Shown: in pieces, positions 35,810-46,936 of the stretch
Position numbering within the stretch: position 1 is the first letter of the stretch
Layout of the letters: every line of letters starts with the position of its first letter
From: Medicago truncatula
Taxonomy: Eukaryota > Streptophyta > Magnoliopsida > Fabales > Fabaceae
Assembly (NCBI RefSeq): GCF_003473485.1
Contig: NC_053049.1
Coordinates: 31,641,292-31,705,291, forward strand
Length of the DNA: 64,000 bases
Direction: 5' to 3'
Notes under the pieces: model-generated
Seen by the model: the letters and a program-made list of their open reading frames with translations, nothing else
The model's database searches: none
What the model was told of the DNA's origin: nothing
Translations under genes and position numbers: made by a program

Positions 35810-38800
35810 ATGGATTTTAGCTTCTCAATTATTGTCTTCCTCCTTCATTTTGTTATCCTTTTTCTCTTTTTTTCTCCTGTTTATTCTTCTAGAACAGGTA
35901 TCCACCAATTAGCGAATCGAATCGGATCAGTGGAAGAAGTTCACAAGTTGAAGAAGACGATGAGAAATGATCTTCAGTCTATCAACAAGTCTGCTCTTAA
36001 GACAATTCAAGTATGTTACAACAAAGCTTAAAGCTTCCTTAAATCGTGCTTGTGTTTGACCCGTTAGAGTGTGTTTTCGATAAGATAATTTTATGAAATA
36101 ATTTAATTTAATTCTATTGTAAATTATCTTGTTTGCGTAATAACTTTGAAGAACTTTCTAAAAGAATTCACTTAAAGGTTAACTGTGTAATATTTTAAAA
36201 AGATAAAGGATGAAAATGGGACAAAAAAAAAAGATAAAGAGTCATAAGAGGATTATTTCCATTATCACATTTTGTTCCTTCAGTCAATCCATGTTTTTTT
36301 AGATGTACTTATAAGATCTAATTGAATGTTTAAATAACTTAAATGATTGAAACATGATCAAAATTTTTTTTTTTTTTTTTTTTCTGGTTATTATTGGGTT
36401 AAGTAAGAAAGTATGGACAAGATACCAGTGGTAAGCTGAAAATATAAAACCGATGAATTCCAATTCCCAAACACTACTATATATAAAAAAAATAAAAAAA
36501 ATTAAGAGAATTATATTAAAGTATTTAAGTTGTTTAATTTTAAATTTCCTAGAATTTAAAATTATTTTATCCAAACACACAATTTAATCAAGGCTAACTA
36601 ATATGCTTATGTGTGTATTTATGATTTGTGTTCATTTTTGCAGAGTCCCGATGGCGATATAATAGATTGTGTTGTGTTTGATAAACAACTAGCTTTCGAT
36701 CATTCTCTATTGAAAGAACAAAAATCATTGGTATTTTGGTTTATTAAATTAAGGAAAATTCAGAATTTTTAAAGCTAATTAAGCTTTAATATTACAACTT
36801 TATGTTTGATAATTTTTCATGCATGCTTATATATAGGATCCTCCAGAAATACCAAGAGACAATAAGAATGCTTTGAGTGACAACTTTCAATTGTGGAGCT
36901 TATCTGGTGAATCATGTCCAGAAGAAACGATTGCAATTAGACGAACAGAAGAAAAAGCCATCTTTAACGGATACGCTGATCATGAAGTATGCAATTACTG
37001 AAACTTATATATTTTTTATCTTCTTTTTCTATTTTTTGTTTTGTTTTTTGTTTTACATTCTTATGGTTAAAAATTAAACAAACAACATAATAGAAGCCAA
37101 AAGGAAATTGGTAAACCAAAGATATGGTAGTTGAGTTTTTACTTTTCATTACATGCTTTAGAAATAAGTAAACTCATAAATCGAAGAATTTCAAATATGT
37201 TTTATTTTATTTTATTTTATTTTTTGTATTTTATATTGGTCTTGTGAGGTTATCTAATATTGATCCGGTTCAACGATGAATCCTTATATATTTGTAGTAA
37301 ATTATACTAAAATATTAGTCTTCAGAGGTTGTTGTCATTTATCATTATAAAATAAATTTTATAGCAAAAAAACTTAAACACTAGCTTAACCCAACATTAA
37401 ACTTAATTGTTCTCAAGACATTATAATATTTTGACAATGAGATAACAGATGAGTTTTTCTTATTGCTTTACACTACACAGCATTCATATGGGTCTCTGGC
37501 TGGGGATATCTACCATGGCGCAAAGGCTACCATAAGCGTGTGGGCCCCGCATGTGGAAAGCCCTAATGAATTCAGCTTGGCTCAAATGTGGATCGTCGGT
37601 ACAAATGGTATCGACGACAACAACAAAAACACCGTTGAAGCTGGTTGGCATGTATGTTAATTTCACACTCTCGTTAATTACTTCATCTTAATCAATTCAT
37701 TCATTTATTTCCTTTTGCATAGTTTTTTTTTTTTTTATATATAATTTAATTATATCATCGGTATAAAGTTTTATATGTGAATAACCATGTTATTGAGTTC
37801 AAATATTTAGTTATTATGGCTTGAAAATCTAACACATGAAATCAGTAAATTGTACAAACTTAACATAACAACACCAAACCAAAAAACTTTAACAAAATCA
37901 TAAACATTTGAAAGCTCAATCTCTCTATTTTCTTTTTCTAAGTATAGATTTTTCATGAATTGCCTCACTTCACATGTATTTTCGAAATCATTATCAAAAA
38001 CTTTGTTAGATATAGTTAGAGATTTATCAGATATTGTTTGAGTTTGATACATGTAGTTAAATCTTTCTTAGTATTGGTAACAAATTAGTTAGAGTTTGTT
38101 AGTTTAGTTATGATTATTATATATAAAATGTATCCTAAAGTTCATCTTCTCTTAGTTTATTTTTCAACTGTTTTTTAAAATTTATGACAGATATTACCCA
38201 TAACTCAAAAAATCTAGGTTTCACCCCAAAATTACCAATATACTCTTTAATTGAGTTCATGCATTCACGCACATTAATTGTAAATACAAAAAATAAGTTT
38301 ACTTAATTTATGTAAACTGAGTTTACATAAATTAAATAAACTAAGTATATGTGTACATGTATAAATTGAGTTCAGTGTTCCCACACATTAGTTGTATATA
38401 CGTAAATTCCAGTTTACTTAGTTATGTAAACTGGGTTTACATTAGTTAAGTAAACTAAGTTTACATGTACATATATAAATTGAGTTTACGTGTTCACGCA
38501 CATTAATTACATATACGTAAACTCAGTTAACTTAGTTTATGTAAACTCAGTTTACATAAGTTAAATAAACTAAGTTTACGTGTACATTTATAAATTGAGT
38601 TCACGCGTTCACGCACATTATAGTTATATATACGTAAACTCAGTTAATTTAGTTTATGTAAACTCAGTTTACATAAGTTAAGAAATCTAAGTTTACGTGT
38701 ACATGTATAAATTGAGTTCACGCGTTCACGCACATAGTTATAATATACACGTAAACTTAATTATGTGTGCATGTATAAATTGAGTTCAGCGTTCACACAC

Positions 38801-41432
38801 ATTAGTTATATATTTGGATGTTAATAAAAAAAAGTTATATATACATAAAGTGTATTCACATGTGTTATACGTAAACTTAGATTATGTAAATAATACATGC
38901 TTAATCTAAATTCACGTCTACCCTATATGTTACACATATATCGGAACAAATCGAAAAAAGACATTGAACAAACAATAGAAACTCTTCAATGAAGAAATTC
39001 ATGAAATTCACTTACTTATGTGAATAGAGTACATATCAATGAAAAATAAGTTGATTCAATCTTTAATCTTGATAGATATTGATTTTAAAAGTGACAATTT
39101 TGATATTATTGTAAAATTTTAAATAAATTGCATTGTAACTAGAATTATATAGGATGAGAGTTGAAAAAGACAATAAATTTATTAGATTAATAATTAAAAA
39201 CGAACATGTCGGATGGTATCACTATAGTTAGAATTTAGAGAAAGCTTGTTGAAAAGAATGGTAGAGCTCAACTAACCCATTATATCAGTTATGCTAAAAC
39301 TACTTCCACAGTCTATAAATAGCAGTTGTTTAAGATTTATGCATAATTATTAAGAAAATGATTAATTGTGTTGATTTTGATGGTAAAATTAGTACTCTTT
39401 TCGGTCCTTTTTATTAGAAACAAAAGTGAGAATTTTTTTGTTCCTTTTTATAAGAAGATTGATCAAGTTTCAAGTATGTTTGAAGCTAAATTTCATTTGT
39501 GCCTTATTGATTATGAATGAAAATATTAAAAGTAAGTAAGTTGATGGAATAAAGAGTAATTAATTTAAGGGTATTGATAGAATTTTTTTAAATGTAGAAG
39601 TGTATTAAATGAAGATGACTATTTTCAATGTATTTTTTTGGTGTTGATGTTTTATGTCTTTTGTTTCTTGTATAAAGGACCGTAGGGAATATTATTTATT
39701 AAAACACTCTTATTAATTGTAGTTAGTGGAGTAGTTAAGTTAGATGAAATTCAATAAATAAGGGTACAATAATGAAAAATATAATAAATGCTGCATTGAT
39801 ATTTTAAAGTGACAATTATTTTGAAAAAAATAAATGGTAAAAAGACAATTATTGTGAGGCAGATGAAGTATTTAAATGCAACAATCTGGTCGTAGGAGAA
39901 AATAACTAACTGTAATAGACTTTCTAGTGATGCAGAAAATGCTAAAACTAGAATCCAAGTGCTACATCATTTATGATTGTACCGGATTTTTAGACACTTT
40001 AACACTAGCTAATAATGTATTTAAAATTAGGAAAATGTTAACAAATACACTTGGAACATTTGTTAAGGAATCAACTATAATAAAAATATCTTTGAAATAG
40101 TGTAATCAATCTTTTAAAAATGTAAAACAAACTCTTCATACAAAATTTACCCTCCCGCCAAAAAAACAAAATCTACATTTTTTTTCTTCCTTAAATGAAT
40201 TCAATTTTGTTTTGCATTCAAAAGACAATTAGTATGTCAACATTAATCTACCTTTCATTTTCAAAATGTACTTAATTTTGTATTTATGTCAATAAAGTTA
40301 AGATTAATTCATTTTTATGCAGGTGAATCAAAATCTCTACGGAGACAATCGCCCTAGATTGTTTATCTATTGGACCGTAAGTATTTTATATTTGTTTCAA
40401 GTGTAACATGATTTTTTTTTTTTTTTTTAGGAAAGTGTAACATATTTATAATGAAAAAATTTATTAAATTTTTTTGACTATAGCAATAATTCCAGGCTGA
40501 TGGATATGACCAAACCGGATGCTACAATTTATTATGCCCAGGCTTTGTTCAAACTAGTAATAAAATTGCACTTGGAGCTGCGATTTCTCCAATTTCTACA
40601 TATAATGGAGGCCAATTTGATATTACCTTGTCCATCTATAAGGTAATTTTCTACTCAGTTTACGAAATCGACCTTAGAAGATTATGAATAATTTGGTAGA
40701 TAAGATAGTTTCAAAATTGACCTTATATCTCTCAACACATCATTTAAAATAGTTTTTATTTTCTCTATATTTTATTTATTTTCTCTTTATGTATCATTTT
40801 CTTTTTCTTTTTTCATCACTTTATTTTCCTTCATTTTTACATTATTTAACAAAATTCCAATAGTATGCATATTTCACTCACCAACTTGGCACGAGTCAAA
40901 TTACACGCATGTAAACGCATCCGACACTTTGATTCAGACAACCATCGATAAGCTGACTGTGTGAATCTTTAGGATCTTTGGCAATTCAAATTCATTAACT
41001 TTGTTACAAAACAAAAAGTATATTTGCAAGGTTTACTTTTCTTCATTTGTTCTGTAGGATTCAAAGGACGGAAATTGGTGGCTTGCATTTGGATCTGACC
41101 TAGTTGGATACTGGCCATTTTCTTTGTTCCCATTCTTAAAAGATCATGCAACTAATATTCAATTTGGTGGAGAAATAACGAATTCAAAGTCAGGAGGGGC
41201 TCACACGTCAACCCAAATGGGGAGTGGACATTTTGCCGAGGAGGGTTTTAGAAAAGCGTCATATATTAGAAATATACAAGTTTGGGGTTCTGATAACAAC
41301 TTGGTTCCATTGTCAAATCTCAAGTTTACCGCAGAGCAACCAAATTGTTATAATATACAAGGGGGGATTGATGATAACTGGGGAAATTATTTTTACTATG
41401 GTGGACCTGGAAGGAATGCCAAATGTCCCTGA
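35810..41432 (+). CDS. Neprosin-type secreted peptidase B, 7 exons, 394 aa
   Basis: Paralogue of gene A. Exons: 35810-36010, 36644-36730, 36837-36986, 37481-37651, 40323-40376, 40496-40642, 41058-41432; all introns phase 0, GT-AG. I chose the ATG at 35810 because it aligns with MDF starts in A and D; an in-frame ATG at 35783 is also possible. The signal peptide core is IIVFLLHFVILFLFF. Exon 3 is 50 codons against 70 in A, C and D: about 20 codons at the end of the propeptide region are missing, in frame. The peptidase domain is complete with EAGWH (Glu 199), [17 protein letters not shown] (Glu 309), [12 protein letters not shown] and GGPGRNAKCP. Intron 4 is 2.7 kb and contains a minisatellite. 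Propeptide shortening could alter activation (inference). Confidence 0.87.
38251..38830 (+). repeat. Minisatellite of about 115 bp units with internal hairpin
   Basis: Units start with TTGAGTT(C/T)A at 38251, 38366, 38480, 38595, 38712 and 38780: four complete units of 114-117 bp, one shortened to 68 bp and a partial last one. Each complete unit has GTTCACGCACATTA, then an inverted repeat (TTATGTAAACTCAGTTTACATAA) and TAAACTAAGTTTACGTGTAC. It lies in intron 4 of neprosin B. Confidence 0.88.
40399..40443. repeat. Poly(T) micro-insertion with 11 bp direct repeats
   Basis: AAGTGTAACAT at 40399-40409 is repeated at 40433-40443 around GA, a long T run and AGGAA. In intron 5 of neprosin B. The orthologous intron of gene D has the AAGTGTAA sequence once, without an insert. 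Confidence 0.7.
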
Positions 41433-42290
41433 TGGTATGAATATATCAAATAGTTTTTACTTTTAACATTTAGTACAAGTTCATGTTGGCATGCAATTAA
41501 TTTGTGATTCTATGGAATTGGTTTTGATTTATAATGATAATTGGTTTTCTTCTCTACTACTCTTATCTACTTCTTCATCTACTTCTTCCTCCATAATTAG
41601 GTTATTCCTGTTCACCACTCTTCCCATTTTCCTCACTCGGGACCTCCTATATTTCTTCCTCAAATAGTTGTATTATTTTATTCTCCATTCCTTGTCGAAA
41701 AAATTAGACAGAGAATTATTACAAAGTAATAAATCAAAGATAAATATTAGTAAAAATAATTGACTCATAATAGATAAAATTATTATATATTATATATATA
41801 ATAGAAAAATTTATCGGATTTGACTGAGGCGCACACAACTGGCTTAAGAGTATTTATAAGTATATATATAATAGAAAAACTTCTTACTTAGCACCGCATG
41901 TGAATTAGCTAGCAAGATCTCAGGAACCACATTCTGATGCTCGAGGAAACTTAATTTATCTTTGTTATTAACTTTGAAATGTTTATTCGTACCATGTTTT
42001 TAAGAAAGAAGAACTTGTATATAAGATGGGAAACTGTAAACCCCTTCCTCATTATATTTCACTATATATATAACCCCATTTATTAAAATCACACGTTACA
42101 AATTTTTCTAGTAAATAAAAACAATAAGCTCCAATTTATTAGGATTGATTTGGTAAAGGCGGTTAGCAATTAGACCAAGTAAATCGGAGTGAAAATGTAA
42201 CGTGTAGTATTGACAAATCGACTGAGTCAAAAGTAAACTAATTAATTAATAGTTAACTTTAAAATAAATTATATACTAAAATTTCAACAA
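41433..42290. other. 3' region of neprosin B and spacer
   Basis: From 41470 to 41550 the sequence (GTACAAGTTCATGTTGGCA, ATGGAATTGG.TTTGATT) matches the flank 3' of gene D at 62512-62580, so the duplicated unit extends past the coding region. The rest is AT-rich without a gene. Confidence 0.5.
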
Positions 42291-42697
42291 GGGATCTTCT
42301 ACGGTACACCCGTAAATTACGGTGTACCGGTACTCTCACTTACAATTTTTATAAATTAACTATCACTTTTTTATGAAGAAAATAGGTGTTTGTTGACATA
42401 TATATTTTAGAAATATCATTGTATAAAAAAAAAAACATAATTTCATTTTTAATAAAAATCATACTAATGTTTTTTACATTTTATTGTAAAAAATAATCAA
42501 AATTATCTATTATGAGTAATAAGTATTCAGAAAAATCAAATTTTATTGCGTTGACGTTTTTGGTAAATAAGATTTAGTTATTATAATTATAGGCGATAGA
42601 AATAATTTTTTCCTACAAAAAATAACTCACTTAACTATTAATTTAAGAATTTGGTGTACCAATACACTCAAATGGTTGGGTGTACCATAGAATTTGC
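42291..42697. mobile_element. TIR MITE (GGTACACCC type)
   Basis: The left end AGGGATCTTCTACGGTACACCC and the right end GGGTGTACCATAGAATTTGCC are imperfect inverted repeats about 400 bp apart. The interior is AT-rich and non-coding. Confidence 0.6.
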
Positions 42698-44020
42698 CTT
42701 TCAACAATCCTCCACAATTTATTTTAAAGTTTTAGGTGTTCCCATAAGCGTGAGAAATCAGTGCATAAGCACTCGTGATTTTTGGATTATGAACTAGTAC
42801 ATAGAGCAAATGAAATTTGACCCACTAGAATGTCGGTGAGATTATAACCTCTATGAACCTCATTCCGTATGTGAATCAATGATCCCATCACTCACATTGA
42901 TCTCTCGTCCAAAGTTTGTTCAACGCGGTGTGGTGCATTTTGGCCTTGCACCTATGCCTGAATTTCATGGGTAGCACTAGAAAGTTTGCCCAAACTTTCA
43001 TAGAGGCGACCTCATCTCCAACATTCATATCTATATATCAAGTGTACACCACAGTCAAACACACCACTCAAATATATGAGCTATAGATTTATTAAAAGTA
43101 TAAACTCAACCTCAAACAATGCAGTATACATTATCCTACACCATAGGGATGAACTCTCATAAAATAATATGGATAGTGTCTCATCAAAATGACAAGCGAC
43201 TTGTTCTTACCCATATGAACATAGCGTTGCTAATTTTCACAATCTATGTTGTGTTACCATCACTCTCAATTTTTTTTGGACATAATCCATCCCCCTTCGA
43301 TGTATATATATTTTCCATTGTACAACTGCATCACAAATAATACATTGACCAAGACGTCTATCAGTCACTATCCCATAAATTATCAAATCGTCATTCATGA
43401 TATATTATATATTATCATAACTGTGTGTTTGAGTGAAATATATATGGTGCACCGTAAGGTAAAGTGTACTTAAGTGCTTGGTTTGCTGACCACACAAGTG
43501 ATTCTATAAATAGAACGTGATGAAGCATTACTGACTTTTGTTAAAGTGCTTAACCTAACTAACAAAAGTTGTGAAACCCTAGCCGCCGCTCCTTAAACCT
43601 TGTTCTCTCTTAATCTCCGTTGGAATTGGCTAGTACTGTTATCAGAGAAGTTCTTTTCGTGTGGACTAAGTAGAGGCATCGCTACGTAGCTCACATGAAT
43701 CCATAAAATGTTTAAGTTTGTGTTTGATTTGTGATTGATGATTTAATCAAGATCTGTTTCAATGAGATTTATTCCGCTAAGATGATTAAAATTTTAAAAA
43801 AACCCTCTTGAAATCCCTTCACCAGCTGCAAGAATCATAGTCTTAGAGGTAGGGAATGTGATTCACCAAAAAGAGTATAGGAATCGGAAAGCAAACAGAT
43901 CAATAGTGTTGATTAAATTGCAATAAGTTTTGATTGAGAAAACAAAAAAGACTTTGCAATTGATGGCATAATTCATTCGTAAAAATTGGGAGGAGAAAGA
44001 AGGAGTAATTTGTTTATAAA
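42698..44020. other. Retroelement-like non-coding region
   Basis: A GC-richer region with a TATA box (CTATAAATA at about 43505) followed by a leader-like segment (GTGAAACCCTAGCCGCC) looks like the promoter part of an LTR or LARD remnant. No protein domain and no paired LTR were found, so this stays a suspicion. Confidence 0.35.
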
Positions 44021-44068
44021 AAAAGTCGTAGGATCATTTTTTTTTCGATACAAAAGTTGTAGGATCAT
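44021..44068. repeat. Poly(T) micro-insertion with 17 bp direct repeats
   Basis: AAAAGTCGTAGGATCAT at 44021-44037 and AAAAGTTGTAGGATCAT at 44052-44068 (one mismatch) flank eight T plus CGATAC. Confidence 0.78.
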
Positions 44069-45671
44069 ATTCATTGATGCAATCGGCGGTGAGTTTACGG
44101 AGAAAGATGGAGTAAAACATCCTCACCATAATATTAATAATAATTAATTAAGGCTATTCATTAATATTAAGATAAATAGTTATGATTTGGAGTAACTTTA
44201 AAAAGTTACTTTTAGACACTGTGGGCTTGGAGTATGACAAGGAGACCTTCTTTTCATTAGGAGTTTATGTTTAGGTCAATGCTCTGGTTCTGTAACATCA
44301 AGGAATAAGGATTTAAATTATTTTTAAAACTTTAATGTTTAGATTCTTGATTTTTAAAATTAGTTGATTTCTTGAGATGATATTATTAAACTTTGAAATT
44401 AATTTCGCTACACTATTTTCATATGAATTGACGTGTCTTTAATGTTGAGAATGTGTGACATCCTTGCATGATTAAATGTTATTTGTATTTTTAATTTAGA
44501 ATATACTTTTGGTGTTAGGGTGTTACAAAACACACAATCAAGATACTTTCAATGTTCAATCACACATGAAAGAGTGTTTCAATGCACAAACACAAGCAAG
44601 AGACTTCTAAAATCTGACCTAATCAAATAAAAGATTGTTTGGTTTTACACTTTATATATAATCAGAGGTGTATTACAATAAGGTTTAGATTTGACTTATG
44701 ACTTAAGAATTTCTAAGATATAAAGTTTGTAAGAAATTCTATGTGTTTAGTGTGCTATAGATTTGGACAGAGTAAGGAAAATGTTGAGAGAGTTATATTT
44801 CTTCAAGCCTTCAGTATTTAGAGGGAAATCTAAGAGACGTTGAAGAGGTGTCAACACATAAATTTGAGTCCTTCAGAAGGTTGAAAGGTCCTTGAAATTC
44901 TTTTGCTTCAAAAGAAGTCATCTGTTTCATTCTCTTTGTCCTTAAAGTTCTTTGTTGTTTCTGCGCGTAGTTAAAAGTAGAGAAACTATACTATCAGAGT
45001 CTGATAGTGACCTTCCACTAGAAGACGACAAAACAAGTTAGAGGATTCTGATTTTGATGTGGCCTTGAGAGTCTGAAACTTCAGAAGCTTCACTTCTTCA
45101 GAGTCTGAATCCTTAAGATGCTTGTACTCTTTAGAGTCTGTTCCATTAACCTAATAACTGTTGCCTTAGGTTTTTGTAAAATTTGTTTATATATATAGAA
45201 CCCTTTTAACAAATTGACGAGAATTAAGAGAGTTAGTTGTAAAAATAAAAAGGGACAAAAAAAATCTCAAAAGGTTATTATAATTAGGGGCAGATATATC
45301 ATATTTAACAAAATAAATTTAGTTCCCTTAAACAATAAATAAAACATAATGTTAAACTATAAGGAAAATAATATGGAAAATAAAATGAATTTTTTATAAT
45401 GAATGGTTTACCAAATAATTTTTTTATAACATTTTAGTAAAAATAAAATAAATTTTATAAATCTACCAAAATAAAATAAAATAATAAATTTTATAAAATT
45501 AACTAAACACATTATTTTGGTTGACCACATTAATACCACCTAAAATTTAATTTCGTTGACCAGATTAATATTTTGTTTATTTAACATAAAAAAAGATTAA
45601 AAAAATCATCAACAAGTCATATTAATGTTGGATGGAAGAAAATCAAAATCCAGTAAAGCACGACAAAAAAA
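44069..45671. other. Spacer upstream of neprosin C with a retroelement-like stretch
   Basis: From about 44510 to 45170 the sequence (for example GAGTCTGAAACTTCAGAAGC, TTCAGAGTCTGAATCC) resembles non-coding parts of legume copia elements, but no domain confirms it. Nearer the gene only AT-rich DNA is seen. Confidence 0.35.
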
Positions 45672-46227
45672 ATGGATTCTGGCTCCATAATCATCTATCT
45701 CCTCCTTGTTTCTTTTGTTTCTCCTATTTACTCTTTCAAAACAAGTAGCTATCAATTAGAGAATCAAACTTTTCAAATAGAGAAGTTTCACAAGTTGAAA
45801 AAGACCATAAAAAACCGTCTTCAACAGATTAACAAGCCTCCTATTAAGACAATTCAGGTATTTTGAAATAAATCTCAAAACTTTTGTAGTTTAATTTTAA
45901 GGGTAACTTAAATTCTTTGTTTCTCCTATTTACTCTTTATAGTATTGGAATATAACGTGTTTTATGTAATTTTTGTGTATTTTTTTTTCCAGAGTTCTGA
46001 TGGTGACATAGTAGATTGTGTTTCTGTTAAAAGGGAAGAAACCAATGGTATATTATATTTAGGAAAACCTGAACTAACATATATTTTTTTTTTCTTTTTT
46101 CTTCAAAAAAAAAAATATTTTTTTTCTTTTCAAATTAGTCATTTATTATATTTAAAAATATTTACATTGTTGATCCAACTTTTGTTATAAAATTGTGTAT
46201 GTGATGATTAAATGATATACTATAAAC

Positions 46228-46592
46228 AATATATTAGCTCTTAGCCTTGGTATTCAGATCATTTTGTCCATTCCGGGTTCAGTTTGGTTAGATACGCTCC
46301 CGATAGAGTTACATCTTGATTTCTTTCGTGATAGAGTTGGTTTGTCTAACTATAAGTTCCCTTAGCTCTTTGCAGGTTGCTGTTTCTTTTCTTTTCCCCT
46401 TTTTTCGTTTGGAGGGTTTTGGCCTAGTCCCCCCTCTTTTTGTATATATTTTTTTCTTTTTTTTAATAAAGTTTCAGAATTTAGCGGCGTAGGATGGAAG
46501 TTTATCTGGATGCCAACTTAATTGGGATGTTGGTGTTGCCTCTTGATGTCTGTCCTCTCTCCTTGTCTAGAAAAAAATATATTACCTCTTAG
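46228..46592 (+). mobile_element. 5'-truncated LINE tail with 17 bp target duplication
   Basis: The insert 46245-46575 (331 bp) ends in an A run and carries the LINE 3' end also seen at 865-1085 and 63328-63600 (GATAGAGTTGGTTTG, GGTTTTGGCCTAGTC, GATGTCTGTCC). Flanks AATATATTAGCTCTTAG (46228-46244) and AATATATTACCTCTTAG (46576-46592) are a target duplication with one mismatch. Confidence 0.88.
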
Positions 46593-46653
46593 AACCAAAA
46601 TTAAACCCTCATATTGACAATAACGTATACAATATCATATTCTTAGATAAAAA

Positions 46654-46936
46654 TTAAGTTTAATTGCACTTTTGGATCCCTATCTTTCCAAAAGTTGCGG
46701 TTATGTACCCCTAACTAATTTAAATACAAAACAGCCCCCTATGTTTTGATTCTTTGGCAGTTTTGGACCCCCAAGGCAAAAAAAAAAAAAAAAATGGACT
46801 GGGGTCAACAATGGACTGGGGGTCCAAAACTGCCAAAGAATCAAAACATAGGGGGCTGTTTTGTATTTAAATTAGTTAGGGGTCCATAACCGCAACTTTT
46901 AAAAAGATAGAGGTCCAAAAGTGCAATTAAGCCTAA
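46654..46936. mobile_element. Foldback MITE, near-perfect palindrome
   Basis: Arms of about 130 bp are inverted copies: TTTAATTGCACTTTTGGA at the left pairs with TCCAAAAGTGCAATTAA at the right, and TTTGGCAGTTTTGGACCCCC with its complement. The loop is an A run plus a short ATGGACTGGGG duplication. In intron 2 of neprosin C. Confidence 0.85.

Noticed and set aside
38251..38830. Regular repeat array as CRISPR-like
   Set aside because: Units are 115 bp of continuous repeat without unique spacers, and the DNA is a plant intron. It is a minisatellite.
42698..45180. Intact LTR retrotransposon between neprosin B and C
   Set aside because: A TATA-like leader and copia-like non-coding sequence are present, but I found no paired LTRs, primer-binding site or gag-pol domains.
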